From Candidatus Vondammii sp. HM_W22 (lineage in GTDB: Bacteria > Pseudomonadota > Gammaproteobacteria > Chromatiales > Chromatiaceae), in assembly GCF_022530855.2 (NCBI RefSeq), contig NZ_CP099567.1, positions 1,302,001 through 1,366,000 of the forward strand: a DNA stretch of 64,000 nucleotides. The letters run 5' to 3'. The notes below the pieces were generated by a model. It was not told the origin of the DNA. It made no database searches and was given only the letters and a program-made list of their open reading frames with translations. The position numbers and the translations under genes were made by a program. Position 1 is the first letter of the stretch. Every line of letters starts with the position of its first letter. Of this stretch, positions 20,969-31,130 are shown in pieces.

Positions 20969-21095
20969 CACAGTTGTATGAACGGGATCGCTTCGGCGAT
21001 GCGACTACCCCGCCGGGAAACCGGTTTCCGCCCAAGTGCAGAAATACCCAAGAGGCCCGATTAAGGAAAAGCTCACCGTAAGGTGGGCTTTTTTA
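20969..21095 (+). ncRNA. Candidate structured small RNA (or 28-codon peptide mRNA)
   Basis: Between the promoter above and an intrinsic terminator lies a ~127-nt transcription unit. It can form ATCGC-TTCG-GCGAT (stable UUCG tetraloop, about 20987-21000) and CCGG-GAAA-CCGG (GNRA tetraloop, about 21013-21024); the second lies within the perfect palindrome GGAAACCGGTTTCC. A 28-codon frame, 20978-21064 (MNGIASAMRLPRRETGFRPS and 8 more residues), fills most of the unit and stops 5 nt before the terminator stem, but it has only a 9-nt leader and no ribosome binding site. Either a small RNA or a leader-poor peptide is possible. I do not recognise an RNA family. Confidence 0.4.
21070..21094. terminator. 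Intrinsic terminator of the small transcription unit
   Basis: AGCTCACC-GTAA-GGTGGGCT stem (8 bp including one G-T pair) followed by a T-rich run ending near 21094. It sits at the 3' end of the convergent gene at 21093-21635 and may serve both directions. Confidence 0.75.
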
Positions 21096-21635
21096 TTTTG
21101 GGGCTTTTATTGGTTTTTTGTGCAGCGTGTTGTAGGCAACTACATGAAAGCGGATAGGCTTTTTTCTTTTCGGTTTAGACCCATGCTGACGGGTACGCTC
21201 GAACGCTGTTTGGATGGACAGGTTCATCCGACCCCTATTTTTCCCTGATCGAGATACCGCGAAATAGACCTCATAGCTTTGTTTCTGATTACCGGTGCCA
21301 ATTAAATCTACAGTGAAGTAATTACCGTGTTGGGTATGGTGGCATTTACGTTGTCCGAGACTGTTAACAATTCCTGGTAGCTGCTTCGACAGCGCATAGC
21401 GATCAAAGTCGAATTCACGTGTCTCTCTTGAATCCCGATAGTGCAGCGCCGGGTTAACGTTTGTGCCTTGGTCTATGCCTTTGGTGAAGGTGTGTAAGCT
21501 AAAAGTCACGTCAAAGGTATATTTTCGCTCAGGCTTATCCCCTTGAGCAGGCTGAATACACTCCCACTCGAAAGGGTGTAGGTGTGATAGATCATACTCA
21601 TTGCCTTGATAGGTAAACGGCGTCCAGTTCATCAC
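21093..21635 (-). CDS. Hypothetical protein, second gene of an unknown two-gene cassette
   Basis: The 180-residue soluble protein starts MMNWTPFTYQGNEYDLSHLH (start at 21635, or one codon later). It has no signal peptide or membrane helix. Conserved-looking features are a Tyr/His-rich N-terminus, a DSRETREFDFDRYALSKQLP block and a very basic C-terminus (GSKPKRKKPIRFHV, HKKPIKAPK). I believe similar hypothetical proteins occur on mobile islands, but I do not recognise a domain and assign no function. Translation starts 33 bp after the gene at 21669-22604, so the two are probably one transcript. It ends at the shared terminator. Confidence 0.7.
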   Translation of the reverse strand: MMNWTPFTYQGNEYDLSHLHPFEWECIQPAQGDKPERKYTFDVTFSLHTFTKGIDQGTNVNPALHYRDSRETREFDFDRYALSKQLPGIVNSLGQRKCHHTQHGNYFTVDLIGTGNQKQSYEVYFAVSRSGKNRGRMNLSIQTAFERTRQHGSKPKRKKPIRFHVVAYNTLHKKPIKAPK

Positions 21636-21668
21636 GGGGATTGGTTCTCCAATTTGAGAGAAATACTA

Positions 21669-22604
21669 TCAGAGAAACTTTTCTGCCAATTTTCGCTTAC
21701 CATTCGGGTCGAGCGTTTGAAGCTTGTCCTTTTCTGGGTAGTAGAATCCATTAGCGCTCAAATCTAAGTCTCCAATCGTCACCCTAACGGATAGTTCATA
21801 TCCATCATCCCAAGTATCACGTACTTCAGCTTTGCAAATCTCGTCCCTTAATTCAAATTCAAACTTATCCTTTCCCTTTTTCCAGTTGTCAACTGCCGTT
21901 CTAACAAGGGTCTCACTAATGGTTTTTCTTTTCTTTTCTGAAAGCATGTCTAATGACCACTCTTTAACTGGCCCATACATTCCACTATTGTTTAGTGTCT
22001 CTACTATTTTGCGCATGTGCCCGCCTGTATGCTGATTCACCAATAAAGATGAGCGTGACCCATGGGGACTACCAAGAATATTTGTTCTCAAATTCCACCA
22101 AGTTTCCGCGACTTGAGCATCGTGGGCAAATTTGAGCATTTCTTCTGTATGCCAAATTAAGGCATCGCGGCTGCGAATAGTCCCATCTGCCTCAAGCTCA
22201 ACTTCTACAGCTTCAACTAATACAGGAAATGCAGAGTCGCTATATAAAGGAGCCTCCAAGCGATCAGCGTGAAGCCATGTGATTTTATTGACTGAATCGA
22301 CAAGTTTGTTGGCTACCTTTTCCGAGTAGGGGCAGGTTACAAACCCACGCACAAAAAAAACCGTGTGATCGATGCCCTTATAGGTGTCCAATTCTCCAAT
22401 TGAAACAAAATTACGACCGCTCTTGTTTGGAGGTGTTGTCAATATCGGATGCCAGTCGGGGTAATTTTTAACAGCGTTTCCCAATCTGGCCACAACCTCT
22501 TCAAATGTGGCATACCCACCTTCCGGGTCATTTAATCCTTTCGTCAAATATTCACGGTAGCTTGCATTTGTCTCTGCTGCTGCAATCGGGTGTCTGAATT
22601 CCAT
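21669..22604 (-). CDS. Hypothetical protein, first gene of an unknown two-gene cassette
   Basis: 311 residues, start MEFRHPIAAAETNASYREYL, soluble, no membrane segments. The sequence is mixed alpha/beta in character with many acidic residues (LVEAVEVELEADGTI, WDDGYELSVRVTIGDLDLS), a region rich in Gly/His (SPHGSRSSLLVNQHTGGHMR) and a basic helical stretch (LSEKKRKTISETLV). I recognise no known fold or catalytic motif. Codon use is AT-richer than the housekeeping genes of this window, fitting acquired DNA. It is the upstream gene of a two-gene operon. The 3' boundary of the island is the IS256 fragment that begins upstream of it (about 22700). Confidence 0.7.
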   Translation of the reverse strand: MEFRHPIAAAETNASYREYLTKGLNDPEGGYATFEEVVARLGNAVKNYPDWHPILTTPPNKSGRNFVSIGELDTYKGIDHTVFFVRGFVTCPYSEKVANKLVDSVNKITWLHADRLEAPLYSDSAFPVLVEAVEVELEADGTIRSRDALIWHTEEMLKFAHDAQVAETWWNLRTNILGSPHGSRSSLLVNQHTGGHMRKIVETLNNSGMYGPVKEWSLDMLSEKKRKTISETLVRTAVDNWKKGKDKFEFELRDEICKAEVRDTWDDGYELSVRVTIGDLDLSANGFYYPEKDKLQTLDPNGKRKLAEKFL

Positions 22605-22699
22605 AGTATGTCTTCCACATAGCTTCTACTGTTGCGTATGTGTAAGATAATACGCTTATATACTATTTACGTAAAGTACTAGTTAGCGTATTTATGCCT

Positions 22700-23316
22700 T
22701 AATGCGATGAAGGGGCTGAAAACAATTCTGATTGGGTCTGAGCTAATACAATCTGTATCGCGGTGTGAAGGATATTTTGATAGCCTAAAGGGCTTTCCTG
22801 ATGCAATCAACACGGCTTTTCCGAATATCCATCTGTGTATTGTGCATATGCTACGGAACTCGATGAAGCAGGTGCCCTGGAAAGACCACAAGCCTGTGGC
22901 GGCTCATTTGAAAAAGAGTTGCCAGTCCATCACCGGGGAAAGAGCCTTACCGGCGCTGGATAAATTCTCTGACCGATAGGACGATAAATACCCCCAGATC
23001 AGCCACTCCTGGAGCACCCATTGGCAGAATTTCAACACGCTGCTCAACTACCCGGAGGACAAACGAAAAGTGATCTACACGACCAACGCCATTGAGTCGC
23101 TGAACAGCGTCATTCGCAAAGCGATCAAAAAGCGGAAGTTGTTTCCAACCGATGACTCTGCGAAGAAGGTAATCCACCTAGCAATCCAGGCCCCATCGAA
23201 AAAGTGGACAATGCCGATCCGTCATTGGAAACCAGCACTGGATAGATTTATGATTGAGTTTGTAGAACGCTTAGCGGTATATATTTAACCTTGGCTGTTA
23301 CACAGAAAACTTTACA
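22700..23316 (+). pseudogene. IS256 beta transposase, 3' part
   Basis: On the plus strand the C-terminal half of an IS256-type transposase can be read: GFPDAINTAFPNIHLCIVHM, then a nonsense codon after KFSDR (TAG at 22977), then IYTTNAIESLNSVIRKAIKK and the end VERLAVYI at 23288, followed by the element's outer end (TGTTACACAGAAAACTTTACAGGCTC). The 5' side is degraded. It is related to the copy at 59596-60726. Confidence 0.85.
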
Positions 23317-23324
23317 GGCTCTTG

Positions 23325-23741
23325 ATGGATAGATTTACACGAAACTACAGCATTATTTTGGGCAGTATCATTTTACTGTTTATTGCCTATGCACTCTATG
23401 AAAACCCAGATGTATCAGATCTTAACGACCTTCTAGAAGAGGATAAAGCGATAGCCAGCTATCTCTATCAATTTCGGGTATTAAGAGTGAGTAATGGGAT
23501 CGCCACAATGAGTTCACCCCGTTCAGCGGCTTTCCCCGTCTATCGTGTGCTCGGACTACTCAACCCTTACTTGGCAAACCGGTCTCAGGACGACCCGGAT
23601 CTGATGAAGGCCCAGGATGAACTGGCGGATGTACAGAAACGCGCTCAGAAAATCGTAATAGAGTCTGCATCCGTAAACAGGGTCGTATGGGAATTGGATA
23701 AAAACTGGCTTTCCCAGCACGGTGTTCAAGTCGGCCTGTAA
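23325..23741 (+). CDS. Hypothetical inner-membrane-anchored protein
   Basis: 138 residues from the ATG at 23325 (MDRFTRNYSIILGSIILLFI). One N-terminal transmembrane helix (about residues 8-25) is followed by a soluble, mostly helical domain, probably periplasmic, with an acidic start (DVSDLNDLLEEDKAIASYLY) and a C-terminal part containing VNRVVWELDKNWLSQHGVQV. No family is recognised. It is intact and sandwiched between an IS256 end 9 bp upstream and an IS30 fragment just downstream, so its promoter may have been replaced by the IS end. Confidence 0.6.
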   Translation: MDRFTRNYSIILGSIILLFIAYALYENPDVSDLNDLLEEDKAIASYLYQFRVLRVSNGIATMSSPRSAAFPVYRVLGLLNPYLANRSQDDPDLMKAQDELADVQKRAQKIVIESASVNRVVWELDKNWLSQHGVQVGL

Positions 23742-23751
23742 CTAACTCCAG

Positions 23752-23957
23752 GATAATGTTTGGTGGATTCAAGTTGCAAGTGCACCTGTACTCTTCAGAG
23801 AGACCTCTCAGAGAGACCTCGTTGAGCACCTGATAATTGAGGCATTCCCGAGGTCGATTGTTGAGCTTTTCCACCACAGTTGCAAGCATTAGATCAATGA
23901 CTTTTCGCCGATCGCTTCCTTTGGGAAAGGTAACGACGTAGCAGTCACTGCTGCCCC
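23752..23957 (-). pseudogene. IS30-family transposase C-terminal fragment
   Basis: The minus strand encodes FPKGSDRRKVIDLMLATVVE-KLNNRPRECLNYQ, the conserved C-terminal block of IS30 transposases (FPKGTD ... LNNRPRKxLGY). A tandem duplication of AGAGAGACCTC (about 23798-23820) disrupts the following codons. Another IS30 piece, from the middle of a transposase, lies at 27780-27945. Confidence 0.8.
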
Positions 23958-24300
23958 ACTTTGCAGGCAATAAAAAGGCTTAAATCTCAATAAGTTGTTG
24001 CAATGAAGGTGCGAAGAAACACTGTAATAACAAGAGGATTCAAGCCTTGCCTCATCATAACACTGTGTTCTCTCACATCCTAAAACTGCTCCCTAGACAT
24101 GAGTTTTCAGTGGCCACAGCCCAACTAACCGGACGCGCCAGTCTCCCTGATATTGAATCCGCCCTGGCAAGCCAAAAGCATTTGACGTATCACTTGGGAA
24201 GCGGGTCAATCAAGCGAACAACCCTGAGTCGAGCCAATCAAAATCTTTCTTCCGGTTTTTATGAAGAGCTCTTTGGGAAGTTATACGAACGCTGTTCGGT
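23958..24300 (+). pseudogene. IS4-family transposase N-terminal fragment
   Basis: MPHHNTVFSHILKLLPRHEF at 24047 is the standard start of an IS4-type transposase. A block present in the other copy (52458-52757) is deleted, and it resumes ATAQLTGRASLPDIESALAS, ending at LFGKLYERC where an IS3 end begins. The first 90 bp are the IS4 outer end. Confidence 0.82.
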
Positions 24301-24714
24301 AATCCCCCCTAAAAACCGGTGGGGTTAAAAGTAGAATTTTCTGATAATGATTTTAAGGAGATTCTTCATGAAAATATCGAGATATAGCGATAGCCAAATA
24401 ATGGCTATATTAAAGCAGACGGGGACTGGTAGCCCTGTGCCTGAGCTGTGCCGTGAATACGGCATGAGCAGTGCGACATTTTACAAATGGCGCAGTAAGT
24501 ATGGAAGCATGGATGCGTCCATGATGTCTCGTTTAAAAGAGCTTGAAGCCGAAAACCGGCAACTCAAGAAAATATATGCCGAGGAACGCATCAAATCTGA
24601 GCTGCGCGAGGAGGCTCTTCAAAAAAAGTGGTAAGGTCTCGGCAGCGACGTAATCTGGCACAACAAGCGGTATTGGACAAGGCAGTGAGTATTCGGTTGC
24701 CCTGTGAGACCTAG
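24300..24714 (+). mobile_element. IS3-family element, 5' part: orfA (24368-24634) and start of orfB
   Basis: The end GGTAATCCCCCC and a conserved AAAAGTAGAATTTTCT precede orfA. OrfA (MKISRYSDSQIMAILKQTGT..., 88 residues) has the helix-turn-helix and leucine-zipper layout (SSATFYKWRSKYG; LKELEAENRQLKKIYAEE). The orfB start is cut after ~27 codons by the IS256 alpha element at 24715. It resembles the copy at 60727-61671. Confidence 0.85.
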
Positions 24715-26059
24715 GAGTTATAACTGTAAAGTGTTGTTTGAAAGGAATTGAAAAAAAGCGGGGTATCTGGTTGATTTGTTGTTGCGAGACATCAAAACAA
24801 CCATTGGAGATACGCCACCATGAGTAAGAATAACGTTGTTAAGCTGGCAGGTCGAGATACGATTATCGATCCGCTGACAGAGTTGCCGAGAAGCGGTGCA
24901 GAGCAGTTGATCTACCAGGTGGTGGAGGCCGAGCTGCTGGAGCTGTTGGCGGAGCACGTCGAGCGACGGACAGAGGATGGCAAGACGGGTGTGGTGCGTA
25001 ATGGTCACCTGCCAGCTCGTAAACTGCAGACAGGATTGGGGCCGGTAACGTTCCGATCAGCTCTGGTGCCGCCGTATGTACGCAAGACGAAGTCACTGGA
25101 AGCGGCGCTGGCGTGGCTCTACCTGAAGGGGATTTCCAGTGGGGAGATGGGTGAAGCCCTGAAAGTGCTGGTGGTTCCGGATGCAACAGGCTTGTCGGCC
25201 GGCAGGGTATCGCATCTGAAGCAGGTCTCGGCAGAAGAATATCGGAGCGGGTGCGAGGAGCGCCTGGATAAGGGCCATTGGGTGTATGTGTGGGCAGACG
25301 TCTACAGCGGACAGAGAGCAGAGCAGAGCAGACGAAGCTGTGTGCCCTGGTGGTGATCGGCGTGAATGAGCGTGGTGAGAAGCATTTTCTGGCAATTGAG
25401 GATGGTGTACGGGAGTCCACACAGAGCTGGCGGGAGGTACTGTTGAAACTGAAGTCACGCGGACTGACCCCGCCAAAATTGGCGATCGGTGACGGTGCCA
25501 TGGGATTCCGGGCTGCGCTGGAGGAAGTGTATCCGGAGACGCGCCAACAGCGCTGCTGGATGCACAAGACCATGAACGTGCTGAACTGCCTGCCAAGGTC
25601 AGCTCAGCCGAAAGCGAAGCAGGCACTGCATAACATCTGGCAGTCGGAGACCCAGGCCGATGCGGAAAAGGCCTTTGATCTGTTTATCAAAACGTATGAG
25701 CCAAAGTATCCGCAGGCTGCCATCTGTCTGCACAAAGACCGAGAGGAACTGATGGCTTTCTATCAATTTCCTGCGCAGCACTGGCAGAGCATTCGGACCA
25801 GCAATCCGATTGAATCCACCTTCGGGACAATCCGCCATCGAACCAAGCGTTCCAAGGGCTGCCTATCGCGTGACGGCATGGTACACATGATGTTCAAACT
25901 CGGCCTGTGTGCCGAGAAGAAGTGGAGACGATTACGGGGTTTCGATTACCTGGCGAAGGTGATAACCGGAATCAAATTTAAAGAGGGTGTTGAGGTAGCA
26001 GGAATCGATCAGGTTGCCGCTTGATTCAACTAGCTAAACACCAGATTTGACTATAACTC
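24715..26059 (+). mobile_element. IS256 alpha element, copy 1 (full length, transposase broken)
   Basis: Ends are GAGTTATAACTG... and ...GACTATAACTC, imperfect inverted repeats of about 25 bp; length 1345 bp. No matching 8-9 bp duplication is visible at its flanks (an IS3 fragment on the left, an inverted IS5-like fragment on the right), so at least one flank has been rearranged. Confidence 0.85.
24820..26024 (+). pseudogene. IS256 alpha transposase with internal deletion and frameshift
   Basis: The frame starts MSKNNVVKLAGRDTIIDPLT and is a typical mutator-type (IS256) transposase. Compared with the copy at 36154-37350 about 15 residues are missing after LGPVT. A 5-bp duplication in the GAGCAGAGC region (about 25319) shifts the frame after SGQRAEQ. 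The second frame continues TKLCALVVIGVNERGEKHFL to VEVAGIDQVAA. Catalytic-domain blocks visible are GDGAMGFRAALEEVYP, QRCWMHKTMNVLNCLP and SNPIESTFGTIRHRTKRSKG. Confidence 0.88.
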
Positions 26060-26700
26060 ATGACCTTGTGCTTCGGAATCTATGCTGATGCAGTTTTTGC
26101 ACCCATAGTGGGTTTTGCCATGCTTTATGGCCCAGCGGGCTTCAACATCCTTCTGGCGGCGTTTGTTATCACCCCATGCTCAGGGCTGCCCCCATCTTTG
26201 GATTTGCCTATTTTTCTCTCGCGTATCACGTTGCCTAGGTACTGGAACGATAGCGGCATCTACAATCTGTCCCTTGCGAGCACTGAAGCCCGCTGCATCA
26301 ATCCGGATCAACAGCTCTGAAAAGAGTTTATCAACAAGGCCCCGTTCTTTCAGGCACTCACGATATACCCAAACCGTTTTGGCATCGGGTACCTTACCCT
26401 CCGGGCTCAGCCCAGGAAAACGACAAAAGCTATAGCGATCCCGTAATTTGGAGCTCTGTTTTATCATCCGGACAGATTGAACAAATGCTGTAGGACCAAC
26501 ACCTGAACATCAGTACCGCATCGTAAGGTGGGCGCCCACCTTTACTGGGACCACTGTTTTTATAAATTGAGCCCAGCAACGCCCGAAAAACCTCCTAGTC
26601 TACGGTCCTTTCCAGCTTTGGCAGCGAGTCTCCCTGTTGCTCAAGGTGTTCAAGTTGGTCTTGATGATCAAAAAAGCTCGGTTGCATGGCTTTTATCAAT
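26060..26700 (-). pseudogene. IS5-type transposase fragment, degenerate
   Basis: On the minus strand the start (near 26690) to middle of an IS5-type transposase can be followed with several frameshifts: RDRYSFCRFPGLSPEGKVPD, VWVYRECLKERGLVDKLFSE, IDAAGFSARKGQIVDAAIVP. It is cut at 26060 by the end of IS256 alpha copy 1. The same element, less damaged, is at 50820-51621 on the plus strand. Confidence 0.82.
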
Positions 26701-26825
26701 GGTTGGTTGAGTTGGTTACTATTATCGCTGATTTACGAGGTTTTTTAGAGACTCCCCCAATAAGCTATTTAGTTTGCAAGAAAAATCTCCCTTCAATATC
26801 AATATCAATATCAATATCTTGCAAT

Positions 26826-27744
26826 CATGAAACCACAAAAACCGGATAACAATGTTAATTTATTCCGTTCGAAACTTTCTCATATCTTAAATCTCTGACA
26901 CCCATTGGTGCGGTTATCCGAGAAAATGAACGGGGAAAAACTTGAGGCTGACATTAATATCATTTACAATGAAAGTGCTGGCCAGTCCTCCGTTACCCAC
27001 TCGTTTACTGGCGATACCTCAAATACACCTTTAATCAGAGCGATTAAAGCGTTGTGAAACGCTGGGTTGAAAACCCATATTGGCCGTACTTTTGTGGATT
27101 CCAATACCTGCAACACGAACTCCCCTTACACCCCTCCAGACTGGTTCGTTGGCGCAACTGAGTCGGTATAAATTTGACGCACTGTTGAAACAAACCATCG
27201 AGCTAGCGCTGAATACTAAAGCAATGAGCTTGCGTGAGTTAGAGCACGTCAATGTGGACACCACCGTTCAAGAGAAGGCCATCACCTTTCCCGCAGAGAT
27301 GCAAAGCTCTACCATAAAATACGTGACCTATTGGTGTCTGCGGCTCAAAAGAGCGACACTATAATGAGGCCAGAGCTATGTCAAGGTAGAAAGAACGCCT
27401 TGATCATGCAAGGACGATATTCTCATGCTCAGCAGATGAAGCGTTCGGCGAGGCAGACTAGAGAACTCAAGAATGCATATTGTGCATCAGGGCTATTCTG
27501 GGCACCGCGTAGGCAATGAAATTGACGTTAAGCTTTGTGGCAGGCTCCCTAAGAGGGCGACTCGGTCAACCTGAAAATGGATGAAGCACCGAACCGCCAT
27601 CGAGCCGGTTATTGGGCACCTTAAATCAGACAATAGACTAAATCGAAACTACCTTAAAGCTGAATATGGTAATGAAGCTAATATGGCTTTGGCGGCAGCG
27701 GGATATAATTTAGCCAAGTTGTTAGCTTGGTTTTATTGTGCTTA
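26826..27744 (+). pseudogene. IS5/IS1182-like transposase, heavily decayed
   Basis: Starts MKPQKPDNNVNLFRSKLSHI and is interrupted by many stops and frameshifts. Recognisable blocks are VNVDTTVQEKAITFPAEM (first catalytic Asp region, same motif as at 32689-32720) and, at the end, TAIEPVIGHLKSDNRLNRNY (catalytic Glu region) and LAAAGYNLAKLLAWFYCA. It is a different member of the group from the better preserved one at 32190-33600. Upstream, 26701-26825 holds a short AATATC repeat (four copies) and no gene. Confidence 0.75.
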
Positions 27745-27779
27745 GATAAGGTTAGCGGGAAATCGTATGATTATTCCAG

Positions 27780-27945
27780 ATAATAGGCAGAGAATCAGAT
27801 CTGAAAGGTTCAGGGAACCAGATTCTCGGCCTGACACTTCAGGGACGACTATCTATCGATGGATATACGGGGATGCTGCACAAGGCGATTCTTTGTACCA
27901 ACATCTACTGAGGTGGCACAAAAGCGTCTAAGACAGCAGCAATAC
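27780..27945 (+). pseudogene. IS30-family transposase internal fragment
   Basis: A plus-strand segment encodes TIYRWIYGDAAQGDSLYQHL followed by RWHKS, matching the 'ETIYRWI...GGSLYxxLRRxHK' block of IS30 transposases. It is cut on the right by the Tn3-type family II element. A ~45-bp piece of the same region is found at 8220-8262. Confidence 0.7.
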
Positions 27946-30900
27946 GGGGTTCTGGGGACATTCCGTCCTAAAGTGACACTTATCGCTACAGCCCACGCCT
28001 CATAAGGCTTCTAGAGGTGCCTTAATTTTCGAAATCACTGCAATATCCCAATTATAGTAATATTCCGGCTTTTACGAGAAGCCTATGCCTTATAAAGAAC
28101 GCCTGACCGTACTCCACGAAGCAGAAATTAACGATTTATATGGCGTTCCCAGCCTGTCACTGGAAGAAAAACGTATCAGTTTTACTCTGAATGATCTGGC
28201 GCAGGACGTTATTAAATCCATCAGGGATCGCAATCATAAATGCTATGCTATTGCTCTGCTGGGTTACTTTAAGATCAAGCCCATTCAGCTCAATCCGGCC
28301 TACAAGGAATTGAAAGCAGATCTCACCTTTATTGCTGAAGAATATTTCCCTAAATTTAAAGTCCCTCGCTTCAGTGTTAGCAATAAGCAGAAAACACGTA
28401 TCTACGACAAGATTATAAACCTTCAGGGATTCAAAACATGGTGTGTGGAACAACATCAGGAACCTCTCATTACCTATTTGCAACAGGTTGCTAAATCCTG
28501 GATTGAGCCGCGCTTTTTATTTGATGCCTGCACCGAATACTTAGCTCGAAATCATACAGGAATCCCTAAATATACCGTGCTTCAGCGAATTATCAGTCAG
28601 GTAATAAAACAGGAACGTAAGCGACTTTCTGATCTATTAAAGACAACCATATCAGATGAATTAGCTACTAACTTGGCTGAGTTAGTTGATGGAAAAGGTA
28701 TGCTAACCGTTAAAGAACTTAAGCAGGCGGCGAAAAGTTTTAATGCTCCAGAATTGGAGAAAGAGTTGAACGTCAACAAGTTGATTCAGCCCTGGATGGA
28801 TGAAGTTAATCAAGTGGCCTCTGCTCTATCACTATCGCAACAAAACCGACTGCACTATGCGGCGATGGTTGATTACTACTCTATAACCAAGCTTAAACGC
28901 TTCGACCGTGTCACGCAGCAGCTTTATTTACTTTGTTATCTTCAGAAGCGGGTACAAATCAATATTGAACGTTTGGCTGATGGGTTTATTTATCATGTCC
29001 GAGAGTTACGTGAAAAAGCTAAAGCGTATGCCAAGGAAATGGCCTATAAAGATTGGGATGGCGCGGTAATAAATATTAGCAAAGCCGCTGAATTATTATA
29101 CTTTTTTATTGACGACACCATTGATGACCATGTGTCATTTAGACAAATAAAACAACGGGTACAAGGCTTGCTTGGAGCACGGGAAATAGAATCACTGTGC
29201 TTGTATCTGAAGAAACAAAAACGCACGAAAAATGATTACATCTGTGAATTTTATGATAAGCAGCGTGAACTGATTCAGCACTTAATACGCCCCATTTTTT
29301 TATGCCTGACCTTTGAAGGATCAGACAATACACAGGCTTTATCTGCACAATTAAATAGAATGAAAAAAGAGTTGTTAGGTGCTGGTGAATTAGCATCGTC
29401 AGATCGACGATTGATTCCAGCCAAACACCAATTGTATGTTATCAATATTGATAACAACGTACTCTCTGAGCGTTACGAGTTGATGCTGTATTTAGCAGCT
29501 CAAAATAATCTTGGTGGGAAACTCTTTATACCAACGGCGACCTTGTTGGAGATATCCCCTGGGCACAGAAAGACAAGCTACTTAAAGGTTCCATGCTAGA
29601 TAGCATGAATACAGAGCCTGCCCAGCGGGTTAAATCGATGGAGAAAAAGATGAACGATAAGCTGCAACGGGTTGGCCAGCGCATTGATGAGGGCGACAAT
29701 CGAAATGTGGTATTGCGTAATCGCTCAGGAAAAACTCAATGGAGGTTGCCGTATTCAGGCACAAAATCGGCTTTAAACAATCCCTTTTTCGATCGTATGA
29801 AACCGATTAACATTGCCGATGTATTACGCTTCGTTCATCAGGAAACAGGATTTTTAAAGCACTTTGAGCATGTTCGCCAGGTACAGTCCGGACAGAGTGA
29901 TCATTTGAATGATTTACTGGCGGCTCTCATTGGCAATGGAACCTATTATGGCCTACACGGCATGGCCAGCATCTCTGATAGATCATCTACGCACAGTACA
30001 GGCCAATTATTTGCGACCTGAAACGCTAAACCTCGGCAATGATGCAATTAACGATGCGACAGCGAAATTATCAATCTTCAAGCATTACAATATCCAAAAA
30101 GGACTCATTCATGCCAGTGCTGACGGGCAAAAATTCGAATCACGGTTAGAGACTTTTAAAACTCGCTATTCATCTAAATATTTTGGCACGAATAAATGAC
30201 TAACATCGATGAACTTGATTGCCAATCATGTAGCCTTGAATGCCCAGATTATTGGTTCCAATGAACATGAATCTCATTTTATTTTGGATCTGCTTCATAA
30301 CAATACCTCGGAGATTAAGCCGGATATTTTGTCAACGGATACGCACGGCGTTAATCATGTTAACTTTGCTTTGCTGGACCTGTTTGGCTATATCTTTGCG
30401 CCGCGCTATGCTCAGTTTGGAACCGTGATATCAGATCTTTTTGATGTAAATGAGGGAGAAGACAATAAGGCAACGCTCTCATTAAAAAAGCCTATTAATA
30501 CAGAATTAATTATCGATGAGTGGGATACGATACAGCGCATTATTATATCACTACAGCAGAAGACGATAACGCAGGCGACCCTTGTTAGAAAGCTTTCTGG
30601 CTATAGTCAAAACCACCCCTTGCTGAAAGCTTTAACTGAATATAATCGTATGCTCAAGGCCATGTACTTACTGGACTATATTGATGATGCCAGTTTAAGA
30701 ACTTATGTACAGCGAGCCTTGAATCGTGGGGAAGCTTATCATCAATTACGGCGTGCTATTGCACATGTGAATGGCAATCGTTTCCAGGGAAAATCAGACG
30801 ATGAGATTGTCTTGTGGAATGAATGCGCGAGGCTATTAACCAACGCCATTATCTATTTTAATTCGCTGATACTGACGCGATTACTTGAGCATTTTGAGGG

Positions 30901-31130
30901 GGAAAGTGACGATAAGAAGTTGGAAATTATTAAGCAAGTTTCGCCAGTGGCTTAGCATAACATCAATTTGAACGGAACTTACAGCTTTAGCTTTGAACAA
31001 AACCTACTAGATTTGGATGAAATTATGCAATCAATCGTGCAAAATGAAAATTAAGCCACCTCTGTAGGCCTTGTGGGGTATGGGCTGTAGAGATAAGTGT
31101 CACTTTAGGACGGAATGTCCCCAGAACCCC
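27946..31130 (+). mobile_element. Tn3-type element, family II, copy a (full length, transposase broken)
   Basis: Ends GGGGTTCTGGGGACATTCCGTCC and the inverted equivalent at 31092-31130 enclose 3185 bp with a single transposase gene. The flanks are an IS30 fragment (AATAC) on the left and an IS256 gamma gene (ATATT) on the right, with no target duplication, so the element has recombined or its flank was deleted since insertion. Confidence 0.92.
28085..31054 (+). pseudogene. Tn3-family transposase (family II), frameshifted
   Basis: MPYKERLTVLHEAEINDLYG starts a ~980-residue Tn3-type transposase distantly similar to family I (shared blocks: LRPETLN, IFKHYNIQ, HASADGQKFESR, LSTDTHGVNHVNFALLDLFG, ALNRGEAYHQLRRAI). 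The frame is lost near 29555-29600 and near 29980, a TGA interrupts at about 30197 (after FGTNK), and a TGG codon has become TAG at about 30953 (VSPVA*HNINLN; the copy at 37429-37863 keeps Trp). It cannot be functional as written. Confidence 0.92.

Noticed and set aside
20969-21095. A tRNA or known riboswitch in the small transcription unit.
   Set aside because: No cloverleaf, no CCA, no TPsiC-like arm, and no match to a riboswitch core that I can recall; it is followed by a terminator and no same-strand gene.
26794-26818. AATATC short tandem repeat as a phase-variable tract.
   Set aside because: Only four copies, located in IS debris with no gene downstream that it could control.
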